NCBI GenBank assembly: GCA_947176655.1
Contig: CAMWRK010000071.1
Coordinates: 1-9,612 of the forward strand
DNA: 9,612 nt
Direction of reading: 5' to 3'
Source: an uncultured Prevotellaceae bacterium
GTDB lineage: Bacteria; Bacteroidota; Bacteroidia; Bacteroidales; Bacteroidaceae
Part shown: one piece after another, positions 1 through 5,943 of the stretch
Layout: the number at the start of each line of letters is the position of its first letter
How positions within the stretch are numbered: position 1 is the stretch's first letter
Translations under genes and position numbers: made by a program
The notes under the pieces: generated by a model
What the model was told of the DNA's origin: nothing
The model's database searches: none
What the model saw: the letters and a program-made list of their open reading frames with translations, nothing else

Positions 1-691
1 CTCCTGGATTTATGCGTACTTCTTCATCCAAAAGAAATATCCAGCAATAGTCATCCTCGTGGGCAACTGTCAGCTTCAGTGAAAAACTGCCTCCGCCTAT
101 CGTCACATACTTTATGTCCGGCTGTTCGGAACCGGTATTCGCAATGCGCAACAGACATGCCTGAGGCAGACACCCCATATTGAGCAGCAGATAGCTGTGT
201 GCCGGCACATACCAGACGAGACCACGGTTCAGATCGTTGATGACAACCTCCTTGTCGCCGACATTCTCTATCATGTACTCGCAGGCCAGATTCATCTCCA
301 CATGTTCCGTCATTCGGGTCATGCCCTCTATGGCGCACGCATTGGGAGTGGCAGCAAATGACTTCTCCATAGGCATCATGGCATCGGTATTTGCCCTGCC
401 CTGATGCACTATGGCACGTATGCCGCGATATTTGGACATCACCGCATGCCACGAAGCCAAGCGTGCCATCTTCCTGTCGTTGACAGTATTCTGCCAATCC
501 TCATGGCGCACACGCACCACGATGTTACTGTCCGGCGAAGCGGATTCGAGCAGGAGAGTATTGTTCTCGCTGTATACCGTGTCTTTATCCTGAATCCAAT
601 ATACAAACGAACGATAGGTAGGAATCACACTTGTCTTGCCATACACTATGGTTGCAAGCAGAAAAAACGGAATAAAAAGCAGCTTTTTCAT
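1..691 (-). CDS. Secreted hypothetical protein, C-terminus cut off by window edge
   Basis: An open minus-strand frame runs from ATG at 691 to the left edge without a stop, giving 230 visible residues. It begins with MKKLLFIPFFLLATIVYGK, a typical Sec signal peptide (two Lys, a hydrophobic core, probable cleavage near residue 18-19), so the product should be exported to the periplasm or cell surface. The mature part mixes Trp/Tyr-rich beta-like stretches with polar segments. I recognise no catalytic motif or named domain. The start is supported by a strong Bacteroidota promoter whose expected transcription start lies about 20 bp upstream. The gene is divergent from the secreted protein at 858 and may be co-regulated with it. 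I am confident that it is a real gene. Its function is unknown, and its true length cannot be judged here. Confidence 0.8.
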   Translation of the reverse strand, partial: MKKLLFIPFFLLATIVYGKTSVIPTYRSFVYWIQDKDTVYSENNTLLLESASPDSNIVVRVRHEDWQNTVNDRKMARLASWHAVMSKYRGIRAIVHQGRANTDAMMPMEKSFAATPNACAIEGMTRMTEHVEMNLACEYMIENVGDKEVVINDLNRGLVWYVPAHSYLLLNMGCLPQACLLRIANTGSEQPDIKYVTIGGGSFSLKLTVAHEDDYCWIFLLDEEVRINPG

Positions 692-717
692 ATCAACAAC
701 AGGTGTCATATCATATT

Positions 718-748
718 CAAAGGTAATGTTTTCATCCGACATGTACAA
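718..748 (-). promoter_or_regulatory. Bacteroidota-type promoter for the left-edge secreted gene
   Basis: On the minus strand, TTG (748-746) is followed after exactly 20 bp by TACCTTTG (725-718), a full match to the Bacteroidota -7 consensus TAnnTTTG at the usual spacing. Transcription should start near 711, giving a leader of about 20 nt before the ATG at 691. The assignment is by consensus only. Confidence 0.7.
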
Positions 749-765
749 GATTTTGCCCAATTTTG

Positions 766-789
766 TCTATAATTAACAATAATTATAGA
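766..789. repeat. Perfect 10-bp inverted repeat, 4-nt spacer, between divergent promoters
   Basis: TCTATAATTA (766-775) and TAATTATAGA (780-789) are exact reverse complements separated by ACAA. The element lies between the minus-strand promoter (ending at 748) and the plus-strand -7 box (822), so a protein bound here could affect both genes. It is almost pure A/T with no T-tract following, which argues against an intrinsic terminator. Next to it, ATTTTG occurs twice at a 10-bp period (750-755 and 760-765). An operator role is inferred. Confidence 0.5.
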
Positions 790-821
790 TACGGTATCGG
801 GATGTTCTTGCATAATATGTC

Positions 822-829
822 TATTTTTG
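822..829 (+). promoter_or_regulatory. Probable -7 element for the plus-strand secreted gene
   Basis: TATTTTTG matches the Bacteroidota -7 consensus TAnnTTTG. No clear TTG/TTTG is found 19-21 bp upstream, so the -33 half is weak or absent. That may mean the promoter needs an activator. Transcription would begin near 836. This leaves about 22 nt before the ATG at 858 but almost no leader before the alternative TTG at 840, which favours the ATG. Confidence 0.45.
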
Positions 830-857
830 CAATGAAGTCTTGAAAAATCACAAAATT

Positions 858-1688
858 ATGTCAAAACGTATAGCATTGACACTCCTCGTCCACTTTGCGG
901 CATGTGTATCCATACTGGCACAAGTGGCACAGGTTTACGGACGCGTGACATACGGAGGACAGCCGGTCAGCATGGCCAACGTGGTGGAAATGGACGCAAA
1001 CCACCGTATCCTCAATCACACGAAGACGGATGCCGCAGGCTTGTTCAACATGAAAGTCACAAGCGGCAAGACGGCACTCCGGGTTACTTGCAACGGAATG
1101 CGAAGATTCACACACAAGATAGGTTCCCAACAGGAATGGAATATCTGTTTGGAAAAGGAATCGGCTCACGAGGCACAGAAACAGGTAAAGGCGCGTCACG
1201 AAACATCAAACCTGATTGCCGGCCATCTGAAAGGGCGTGTCGTTCCACAACTGACATGGGTGGAGCAACTGAACGACACCACATTCACCATCATTGTTCC
1301 AGTGCGTGTCGTAAACATGGTCGAGGAATATCCGGCAGGACGCAATCTGGCGGTTCAGGACTACAACGGACATATAGTGGCATTGGGAGTATGCATAGAG
1401 ACCGCCACAGCAAAACAGGGTGCGCCGCAGAGCTATGATCCCTACATCCGTCCGACAAACAACACTTCCGCAGACAATGCTTCATCATTCACCGGCGATG
1501 AGAGCGACTATTTCTGCTACCCGCGTTTCCGTCTGAGCAAGACGGAACTGGAGTACCTGATTGACCACAGTACGGAACTGGCTTGCTTCGCCGTGGACAC
1601 TTCACGCGGGGACAATTACTGGATGTTCTACCCCACTCCTGGGTTTGCCAAGGAGATGCAAAAGATTATCAACAAGATGCTGAAATAG
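858..1688 (+). CDS. Secreted protein with carboxypeptidase-regulatory-like domain
   Basis: The 276-residue product begins with a Sec signal peptide, MSKRIALTLLVHFAACVSI, with likely cleavage after LAQ at about residue 22. Residues about 25-95 have the pattern of a CarboxypepD_reg-like beta-sandwich: VYGRVTYGGQPVSMANVV, then a TDAAGLFNMKV turn, then a hydrophobic strand and a closing CLE. In Bacteroidota this fold often caps TonB-dependent receptors and other exported proteins. Here no receptor follows; residues about 110-276 are a separate, unrecognised region. An in-frame TTG at 840 would add six residues (MKNHKI), but the promoter position and signal-peptide shape favour ATG 858. It is the only convincing plus-strand gene in the window and is divergent from the left-edge secreted gene. 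The role is unknown; a structural or binding function at the envelope is a guess. Confidence 0.8.
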   Translation: MSKRIALTLLVHFAACVSILAQVAQVYGRVTYGGQPVSMANVVEMDANHRILNHTKTDAAGLFNMKVTSGKTALRVTCNGMRRFTHKIGSQQEWNICLEKESAHEAQKQVKARHETSNLIAGHLKGRVVPQLTWVEQLNDTTFTIIVPVRVVNMVEEYPAGRNLAVQDYNGHIVALGVCIETATAKQGAPQSYDPYIRPTNNTSADNASSFTGDESDYFCYPRFRLSKTELEYLIDHSTELACFAVDTSRGDNYWMFYPTPGFAKEMQKIINKMLK

Positions 1689-1850
1689 CGGAATCCGCGG
1701 AAAACAGCAGGTGATCTCCGGCTTACTCCCCATTGAAACGGGCAATTCATATCTACCCTCAGGAAGCGTCCCGCCATCCAGAACCGGCGTGTAGAACAAT
1801 ACTGCCAGCAACAACAGTATGATGGCGGCAAAAAGTTTGACAATCCGCAT
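1602..1850 (-). CDS. Doubtful small ORF with a signal-anchor-like N-terminus
   Basis: This 82-codon frame starts at ATG 1850, 46 bp past the stop of the metal permease and on the same strand. Residues 1-20 (MRIVKLFAAIILLLLAVLFY) look like a real signal peptide or membrane anchor. Residues to about 45 (TPVLDGGTLPEGRYELPVS) have plausible protein composition. The rest is less convincing, and the last 87 bp overlap the 3' end of the convergent secreted gene. It could be a genuine small membrane protein at the end of the permease operon, the remnant N-terminus of a lost gene, or chance. No family is recognised and no promoter of its own is seen. It is the only plausible gene content in the stretch 1689-1896. 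Confidence 0.35.
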   Translation of the reverse strand: MRIVKLFAAIILLLLAVLFYTPVLDGGTLPEGRYELPVSMGSKPEITCCFPRIPLFQHLVDNLLHLLGKPRSGVEHPVIVPA

Positions 1851-1896
1851 AAGTTTATTATCGACCTACTACCATATCCTCCTGCGAAACACAGAC

Positions 1897-3099
1897 TTAG
1901 TGACTGCAGCAACACTGTTTTTTCTTCCTAAGTCCCAATTTGGGCAGAATCAAGGCATTCACCAGCATCAACGCAAGAAACGTTGTACACATCCACTCGA
2001 ACAGGCTCGTACTCTTGACATGACAAGAACCTGTCACTACAAGCCGCTGCAAGAAATCCATGTGGCCGGAGAACTGAAGCCAATCTATGAGACAGCCGAA
2101 AGATATGGCTCCAAACACTATCAATGCCATGTAAACAAGCAATATGCGCATGCCGAGAGTCTTGCGTATAACCAGCATGGATGCAAAATTACATGCCGGA
2201 CCAGCCATAAGCATGACTAATGCCGCTCCTGGGGTAAGACCCTTCATCATCAGTGCAACGGCAATGGGAATACTCCCTGTGGCACACAAGTACATTGGCA
2301 TGGCTATGCACAGGACAAGAAGCATGCTGGCGAAAGTGTTTCCGCGGAATACGGTAAAGAACTCCGTGGGGACAAACACTGTTATCAGGCCGGCTACTAA
2401 AAGACCTATTATCAGCCACTTGCCAATATCAGCCATCATGTCCACATAGGCATAAGAAAGGGCAGCTGCAAATCTTGAGCCAAAACCTTTGCCGGAAGCA
2501 TTAGCGGCAACATGGCCAGTGCTGCCTCCACAGCAACAACCTCCATCCTTATGGCTCGGGGCTGGACGGCTGCTGCAGCAGCAATTGTCCTCCCCTTTTT
2601 CGTGTCCGGAACAGCAATGCCCGGTGTCGCGCGGCTGTTCGGAATGACAGCAACAGGAGTGGCGCGACACATGCGCATTGCCGGCAACCAGTTCCGGTTC
2701 GTCAACCAGAGTGTCTACCTTGTCCACCACGGCACCACCAAGCACGGCTGTCACCAATGCTGCTATGGGACGAAGGATGGCAAATGGCCACCCCATCAGG
2801 GAAAGAGTTGCCATGATGGAATCCACACCTGTCTGTGGAGTGGCGATGAGAAAGGACACGACAGCCCCCTTGGATGCACCCTCTTTCCTTAAAGACATGG
2901 CCGTGGGAATAACTCCGCACGAACACAATGGCAGCGGTATGCCCAACAACGCTGCGTTCAGCACGCTGCGAAAGGATTTGCGCGACAAATACCTGGAGTA
3001 AAACTTGCCTGGCACGAAAGCATGCATCAGGCCGGCCAACAGGAAGCCCAGCAACAGATAGGGCGACATACCATTGATAAGTTGAAGAATCTCTTGCAT
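1897..3099 (-). CDS. SO_0444-family Cu/Zn efflux permease (ArsP_1/DUF318 permease fold)
   Basis: This 400-residue inner-membrane permease probably exports a soft metal ion such as zinc or copper. Two similar halves are visible. The N-terminal half (about 1-125) carries PLPLCSCGVIPT at 55-66 and TPQTGVDS at 87-94. The C-terminal half (about 215-340) carries MPMYLCATGSIP at 267-278 and GPACNFAS at 300-307. These paired Pro/Cys/Gly motifs are the family's hallmark. The linker between the halves (about 143-196) has 11 Cys (149-151, 162-163, 173-175, 188-190) and at least six His, so it is probably a cytosolic metal-binding loop. The C-terminus ends in another cluster, QCCCSH. About nine or ten hydrophobic segments are present. 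It lies 103 bp downstream of a Fur-family regulator and has its own promoter with candidate operator sites. The metal is inferred from family naming; arsenic or another thiophilic ion is possible. Confidence 0.88.
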   Translation of the reverse strand: MQEILQLINGMSPYLLLGFLLAGLMHAFVPGKFYSRYLSRKSFRSVLNAALLGIPLPLCSCGVIPTAMSLRKEGASKGAVVSFLIATPQTGVDSIMATLSLMGWPFAILRPIAALVTAVLGGAVVDKVDTLVDEPELVAGNAHVSRHSCCCHSEQPRDTGHCCSGHEKGEDNCCCSSRPAPSHKDGGCCCGGSTGHVAANASGKGFGSRFAAALSYAYVDMMADIGKWLIIGLLVAGLITVFVPTEFFTVFRGNTFASMLLVLCIAMPMYLCATGSIPIAVALMMKGLTPGAALVMLMAGPACNFASMLVIRKTLGMRILLVYMALIVFGAISFGCLIDWLQFSGHMDFLQRLVVTGSCHVKSTSLFEWMCTTFLALMLVNALILPKLGLRKKKQCCCSH

Positions 3100-3127
3100 A
3101 AACTTAGTCTTATGTTATGAATTTGAT

Positions 3128-3171
3128 GCAAAAGTACCGCAACTTACTTGCAAGTGAAAGGCAAACAATAG
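3128..3171 (-). promoter_or_regulatory. Candidate operator: four GCAA motifs at 11-bp period, with an embedded palindrome
   Basis: On the plus strand GCAA starts at 3128, 3139, 3150 and 3161, exactly 11 bp apart, so the motifs would face the same side of the helix. The third lies inside a perfect 10-bp palindrome, ACTTGCAAGT (3146-3155). The array covers the permease promoter and sits directly after the Fur-family gene. The most likely ligand is that regulator, though GCAA phasing is not a classical Fur or Zur box. Only the four-base core is conserved among units, so chance is possible. Confidence 0.45.
3129..3136 (-). promoter_or_regulatory. Bacteroidota -7 element of the metal permease
   Basis: Read on the minus strand the element is TACTTTTG, a full match to TAnnTTTG. 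It predicts transcription from about 3122 and a leader of about 22 nt before the permease ATG at 3099. The nearest TTTG upstream (3165-3162) is 25 bp away, longer than the usual 19-21 bp, so the -33 contact looks poor. The -7 box overlaps the first GCAA repeat, so a protein bound there would block it. Confidence 0.6.
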
Positions 3172-3202
3172 ATACAGGCAGATAATGTCCGGCACACAGG
3201 AA

Positions 3203-3628
3203 TCACAGCCTCCTGCATCTGGGACAGATGCCCTTGACTACGAATTCTGTGTCCAGAGCTTCGAAGCCGTCCGGCAGCATGACATGAGGAATGGGAACAT
3301 CCTTCATACATGTGGTACGCAGACACCGTGTACATGTAAAATGGACGTGCCCGTGTTTATGATCATGGTCAGGACAGGAACAAAGACAATACTTCTGCAT
3401 TCCGGAACCGTCATCAATGGTATGCAGCAAGCGTTTTTCGGCAAACAGTATCAGAGTGCGGAATACCGACGAGTTGTCAGCAGTGACCATCTCCTCCATG
3501 ACATCCTGAAGCGAAAAAGCACCTCCATGCATCTTCTCGGTAACGATCTTCAGCACCAGCATGCGTACTGCTGTCACACGTATGCCTGCCTCCGACAATA
3601 TATGTTCATATTCACTCCTGTCTTTCAT
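3203..3628 (-). CDS. Fur-family (Zur-like) metal-responsive repressor
   Basis: The 141-residue length is normal for Fur/Zur proteins. Residues about 5-78 form the winged-helix DNA-binding domain, with the recognition-helix pattern SSVFRTLILFAEKRLLH at 53-69. The C-terminal dimer domain has two CxxC pairs (Cys99/Cys102 and Cys135/Cys138) that fit the family's structural zinc site. Before them lies an unusually dense ligand stretch with Cys81, 83, 85 and His88, 90, 92, 94, 96. Fur-family proteins bind DNA when loaded with metal. The link to a metal exporter suggests a zinc or copper sensor more than an iron sensor, but the metal cannot be read from sequence. The gene begins 21 bp after the ABC ATPase stop and is followed by the permease promoter, so it may be read from the upstream operon. 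Confidence 0.88.
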   Translation of the reverse strand: MKDRSEYEHILSEAGIRVTAVRMLVLKIVTEKMHGGAFSLQDVMEEMVTADNSSVFRTLILFAEKRLLHTIDDGSGMQKYCLCSCPDHDHKHGHVHFTCTRCLRTTCMKDVPIPHVMLPDGFEALDTEFVVKGICPRCRRL

Positions 3629-3649
3629 TCCTGCATGCCTCTTATATTA

Positions 3650-4390
3650 CTATACCTCAAAGTAATTCTCCAGTTCCGTAGCCGCCTGTCCGTCGGAATT
3701 GTCTATGTCCCTGATGACAACGCCATGTTCAAACAGGGCTATTCTCGGACAGATGTCAACAGTATGCTGAAGATTGTGGCTGGAGACCAGCACTGTGGCT
3801 CCGGTTCGGCTGTTATAATCCTTGAGCAGGTGTTTGATGGCACTCTGGCTTGAGGGGTCAAGGAAATTGAACGGTTCGTCCAGTATGAGTACCTTCGGTT
3901 GCAGAAGCATCGCCGCCACGATACCCACCTTCTGCTTGTTACCGGCAGACAGATTGCGGATAAGTTTCTTCTGCCCCTTCACTTCGCCTGCCATGAACTG
4001 TTCAAAGTCGCCAAGGAAAACTTCCACGTCATCGTCGCTGCGTCCAGAAATGCGTCCGATGAACTGGAAATACTCGTCCGGAGTAAGGTAATCTATCAGG
4101 AATGATTCGTCCACATAGGCTCCCGTCCAATCTTTCCACTCTTCTGTAAGGGACACGTTCACTGTTCCGGAGGCCAAACCGGCACTCAGTTCTGCCTCTG
4201 ACGGTTGCATAAGCACACGTCCGCCATCTGCCCTAACCAAGTCCAGCATCAGGCGGAAAAGCGTGCTCTTGCCGGCTCCGTTGTTGCCCACCAGCCCCAG
4301 CATATCTCCATCGCCTATCTCGTAATGCTCTATATCGACGGCCACCTTCTCCCCGAAGGTCTTCTTCAGATTGTCAACGATTATCTTCAT
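3650..4390 (-). CDS. ABC transporter ATP-binding protein (partner of DUF5687 permease)
   Basis: This 246-residue nucleotide-binding subunit would hydrolyse ATP at the inner face of the membrane. Visible motifs are Walker A GNNGAGKS (35-42), signature LSAGNKQK (147-154), Walker B VLILDEP (167-173), D-loop FLDP (176-179) and H-loop His205 in SSHN. The Q-loop position seems to carry Glu95 in YVDES. I chose ATG 4390, which starts MKIIVDNLKKTFG, the normal beginning of this domain. An in-frame ATG at 4567 would add 59 unrelated residues that lie inside the preceding gene. The stop of the DUF5687 protein is 38 bp upstream and no other permease is near, so the two probably form one exporter. The C-terminus ends soon after the ATPase core. 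The substrate is unknown. Confidence 0.9.
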   Translation of the reverse strand: MKIIVDNLKKTFGEKVAVDIEHYEIGDGDMLGLVGNNGAGKSTLFRLMLDLVRADGGRVLMQPSEAELSAGLASGTVNVSLTEEWKDWTGAYVDESFLIDYLTPDEYFQFIGRISGRSDDDVEVFLGDFEQFMAGEVKGQKKLIRNLSAGNKQKVGIVAAMLLQPKVLILDEPFNFLDPSSQSAIKHLLKDYNSRTGATVLVSSHNLQHTVDICPRIALFEHGVVIRDIDNSDGQAATELENYFEV

Positions 4391-4428
4391 ATCCGTATAT
4401 ATGTCTTTATTGGTTCCTTTTGGTTTAA

Positions 4429-5928
4429 TCAAGTATTGCGACTGGCTCTGAAGCCATCCATGTTGACATAGCGGCGCGCCATAAATCGGTTGTATATATT
4501 GCGCAACCATATCCTGTGCGTGGCCATGCCTGCCGCACCTATTGCCATGAGCATGACATAGCCCCATACATTGCCAAGCAGCAGCACGAGTATTTTCTCT
4601 ATACCTATGGGCAGGAACAAAGCGGACATACCAATAATCTGCTGCATGGTATTTCCCTGCTTGCCGGTTATCTTCTGGTTCAGCGGCAGAGTGGAATTGT
4701 TATATACGGCCATCTGGAATATCATCGGGTACAGCAGACCTGCCGTCATAGACATGTATCCGAGGTGCATCCACAAAGATGCCTTGCCTGTGACTATCAG
4801 TGGCAGAACTATAAGCAGAGGGAACACCAATATGGATGTATTGAAATAATATTTGGCACGCAGCAAGGCATAAATGCTTTCGCGCCGAGCCATAAGCCCG
4901 TCCATGTAGTTGCCCTCGAAACACATGATGGAGACAAGGGTCATAAGACCAAGCACGATGTAATCGTACAGGCAGATGAAAGAGGTCATGAAAGCTCCGC
5001 TGTATACATCGCTGAAATACTGGACTATGGAGAAGAACAATATAAAACTTATGCCAATGAGAAACGTCATGCGCACCTGACTGTTGCGCATGCGCAGTTT
5101 CACCTCCATCTTCAGATATTCCCCCAAGGCTCCCCAACGGTTCAGGTAGTTCATCTGCGTTGCCGACTTTAGTTCCACGTCCTCCTTCTTGGCAACTTCG
5201 TTATAGGCCATGCTCATTTGCAGTGTGTAGTTGGCATGGTAAAGGAGAAAGATAATGCCGAGCGTACACATTATATATAATATATTGCCATTGGCATAGC
5301 CGTACATAAGACGGGTGCACGGCATGTCCAATGGATTCTTGTCGGGCAGGAGCATCAGGGCAACCAGTCCGCCATGCACGGCAAGGGGCAGAAGAATCCA
5401 AAGCAGATTCTTCATGCACAGGGCACGGCAGAAGAGATACCAGAAACCGTTGGCCACGCAGACCAGAAGCCATCCCATAAGCCACAAAAAGAAACTTCCC
5501 CAGCCAAGCAACGGCAATACTCCTATGGCACCGAACGGAACAAGCATGAACCACCAGAAGACATTGCCGATGCTGAATCCAGAACGCAGCAAGTATATGT
5601 TCATGAGAAAACTGCGGCGCAGAGGCAGCAGACGATACGGGCGTATCTGCTGAACCGGTGTCTCCTGCAAACTCAACCGTGCATAAAAATCCACTATAAG
5701 CAGCCACACCAAGAAGCCGTCCAGCACATGGAATGCAGCTACACCTGGATACACGCCCCTAAGTGCCAGCGGCAGGAAAGAACCGAGGAACACCAATATG
5801 GCGGCATAATATAACATCATGAACCACATCAGTATCTTCATGAAGCGGTTCTTGTCGAACATCGGATGCCGCGCGTTCTTTATCTGCTGCTGGGCAACCA
5901 GAAGACGATACAACTGTAGCTTATTCAT
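4429..5928 (-). CDS. DUF5687 polytopic membrane protein, ABC-2-like permease
   Basis: This 499-residue protein has about 12 hydrophobic segments (roughly 31-55, 63-82, 120-141, 144-165, 174-194, 214-232, 287-305, 312-336, 363-381, 388-410, 430-450, 455-470). A charged central cytosolic region lies near 240-285 (AKKEDVELKS and KMEVKLRMRN). The N-terminus, MNKLQLYRLLVAQQQIKNAR, and the overall layout fit DUF5687, a family I know from Bacteroidota, where it usually sits beside an ABC ATPase. It should be the transmembrane part of an exporter with the next gene. The start lies 15 bp after the sppA stop, which suggests a single transcript. No periplasmic adaptor or outer-membrane factor is encoded nearby. 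The transported substrate is unknown. Confidence 0.85.
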   Translation of the reverse strand: MNKLQLYRLLVAQQQIKNARHPMFDKNRFMKILMWFMMLYYAAILVFLGSFLPLALRGVYPGVAAFHVLDGFLVWLLIVDFYARLSLQETPVQQIRPYRLLPLRRSFLMNIYLLRSGFSIGNVFWWFMLVPFGAIGVLPLLGWGSFFLWLMGWLLVCVANGFWYLFCRALCMKNLLWILLPLAVHGGLVALMLLPDKNPLDMPCTRLMYGYANGNILYIMCTLGIIFLLYHANYTLQMSMAYNEVAKKEDVELKSATQMNYLNRWGALGEYLKMEVKLRMRNSQVRMTFLIGISFILFFSIVQYFSDVYSGAFMTSFICLYDYIVLGLMTLVSIMCFEGNYMDGLMARRESIYALLRAKYYFNTSILVFPLLIVLPLIVTGKASLWMHLGYMSMTAGLLYPMIFQMAVYNNSTLPLNQKITGKQGNTMQQIIGMSALFLPIGIEKILVLLLGNVWGYVMLMAIGAAGMATHRIWLRNIYNRFMARRYVNMDGFRASRNT

Positions 5929-5943
5929 CTAACGGCAAAAACA

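Noticed and set aside
840..857. TTG start upstream of ATG 858
   Set aside because: The predicted transcription start would leave almost no leader for it, and the added residues do not improve the signal peptide.
1688..1698. GCGG-AAT-CCGC hairpin at the stop codon of the plus-strand secreted gene
   Set aside because: The stem is only 4 bp and no T-run follows on either strand, so it is not a believable intrinsic terminator.
3185..3853. Plus-strand open frame of 222 codons over the fur and ABC genes
   Set aside because: It lies entirely antisense to two genes with clear family motifs and has no recognisable domain. It is a by-product of their codon use.
4391..4567. 59-residue N-terminal extension of the ABC ATPase
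   Set aside because: The extension overlaps the end of the DUF5687 gene, has no ATPase-like sequence and is unneeded, since MKIIVDNLKKTFG is a normal ATPase start.
4516..5172. Plus-strand open frame of 218 codons within the DUF5687 gene
   Set aside because: It is antisense to a convincing membrane protein, rich in His/Gln/Tyr with no hydrophobic core or motif, and has no promoter.
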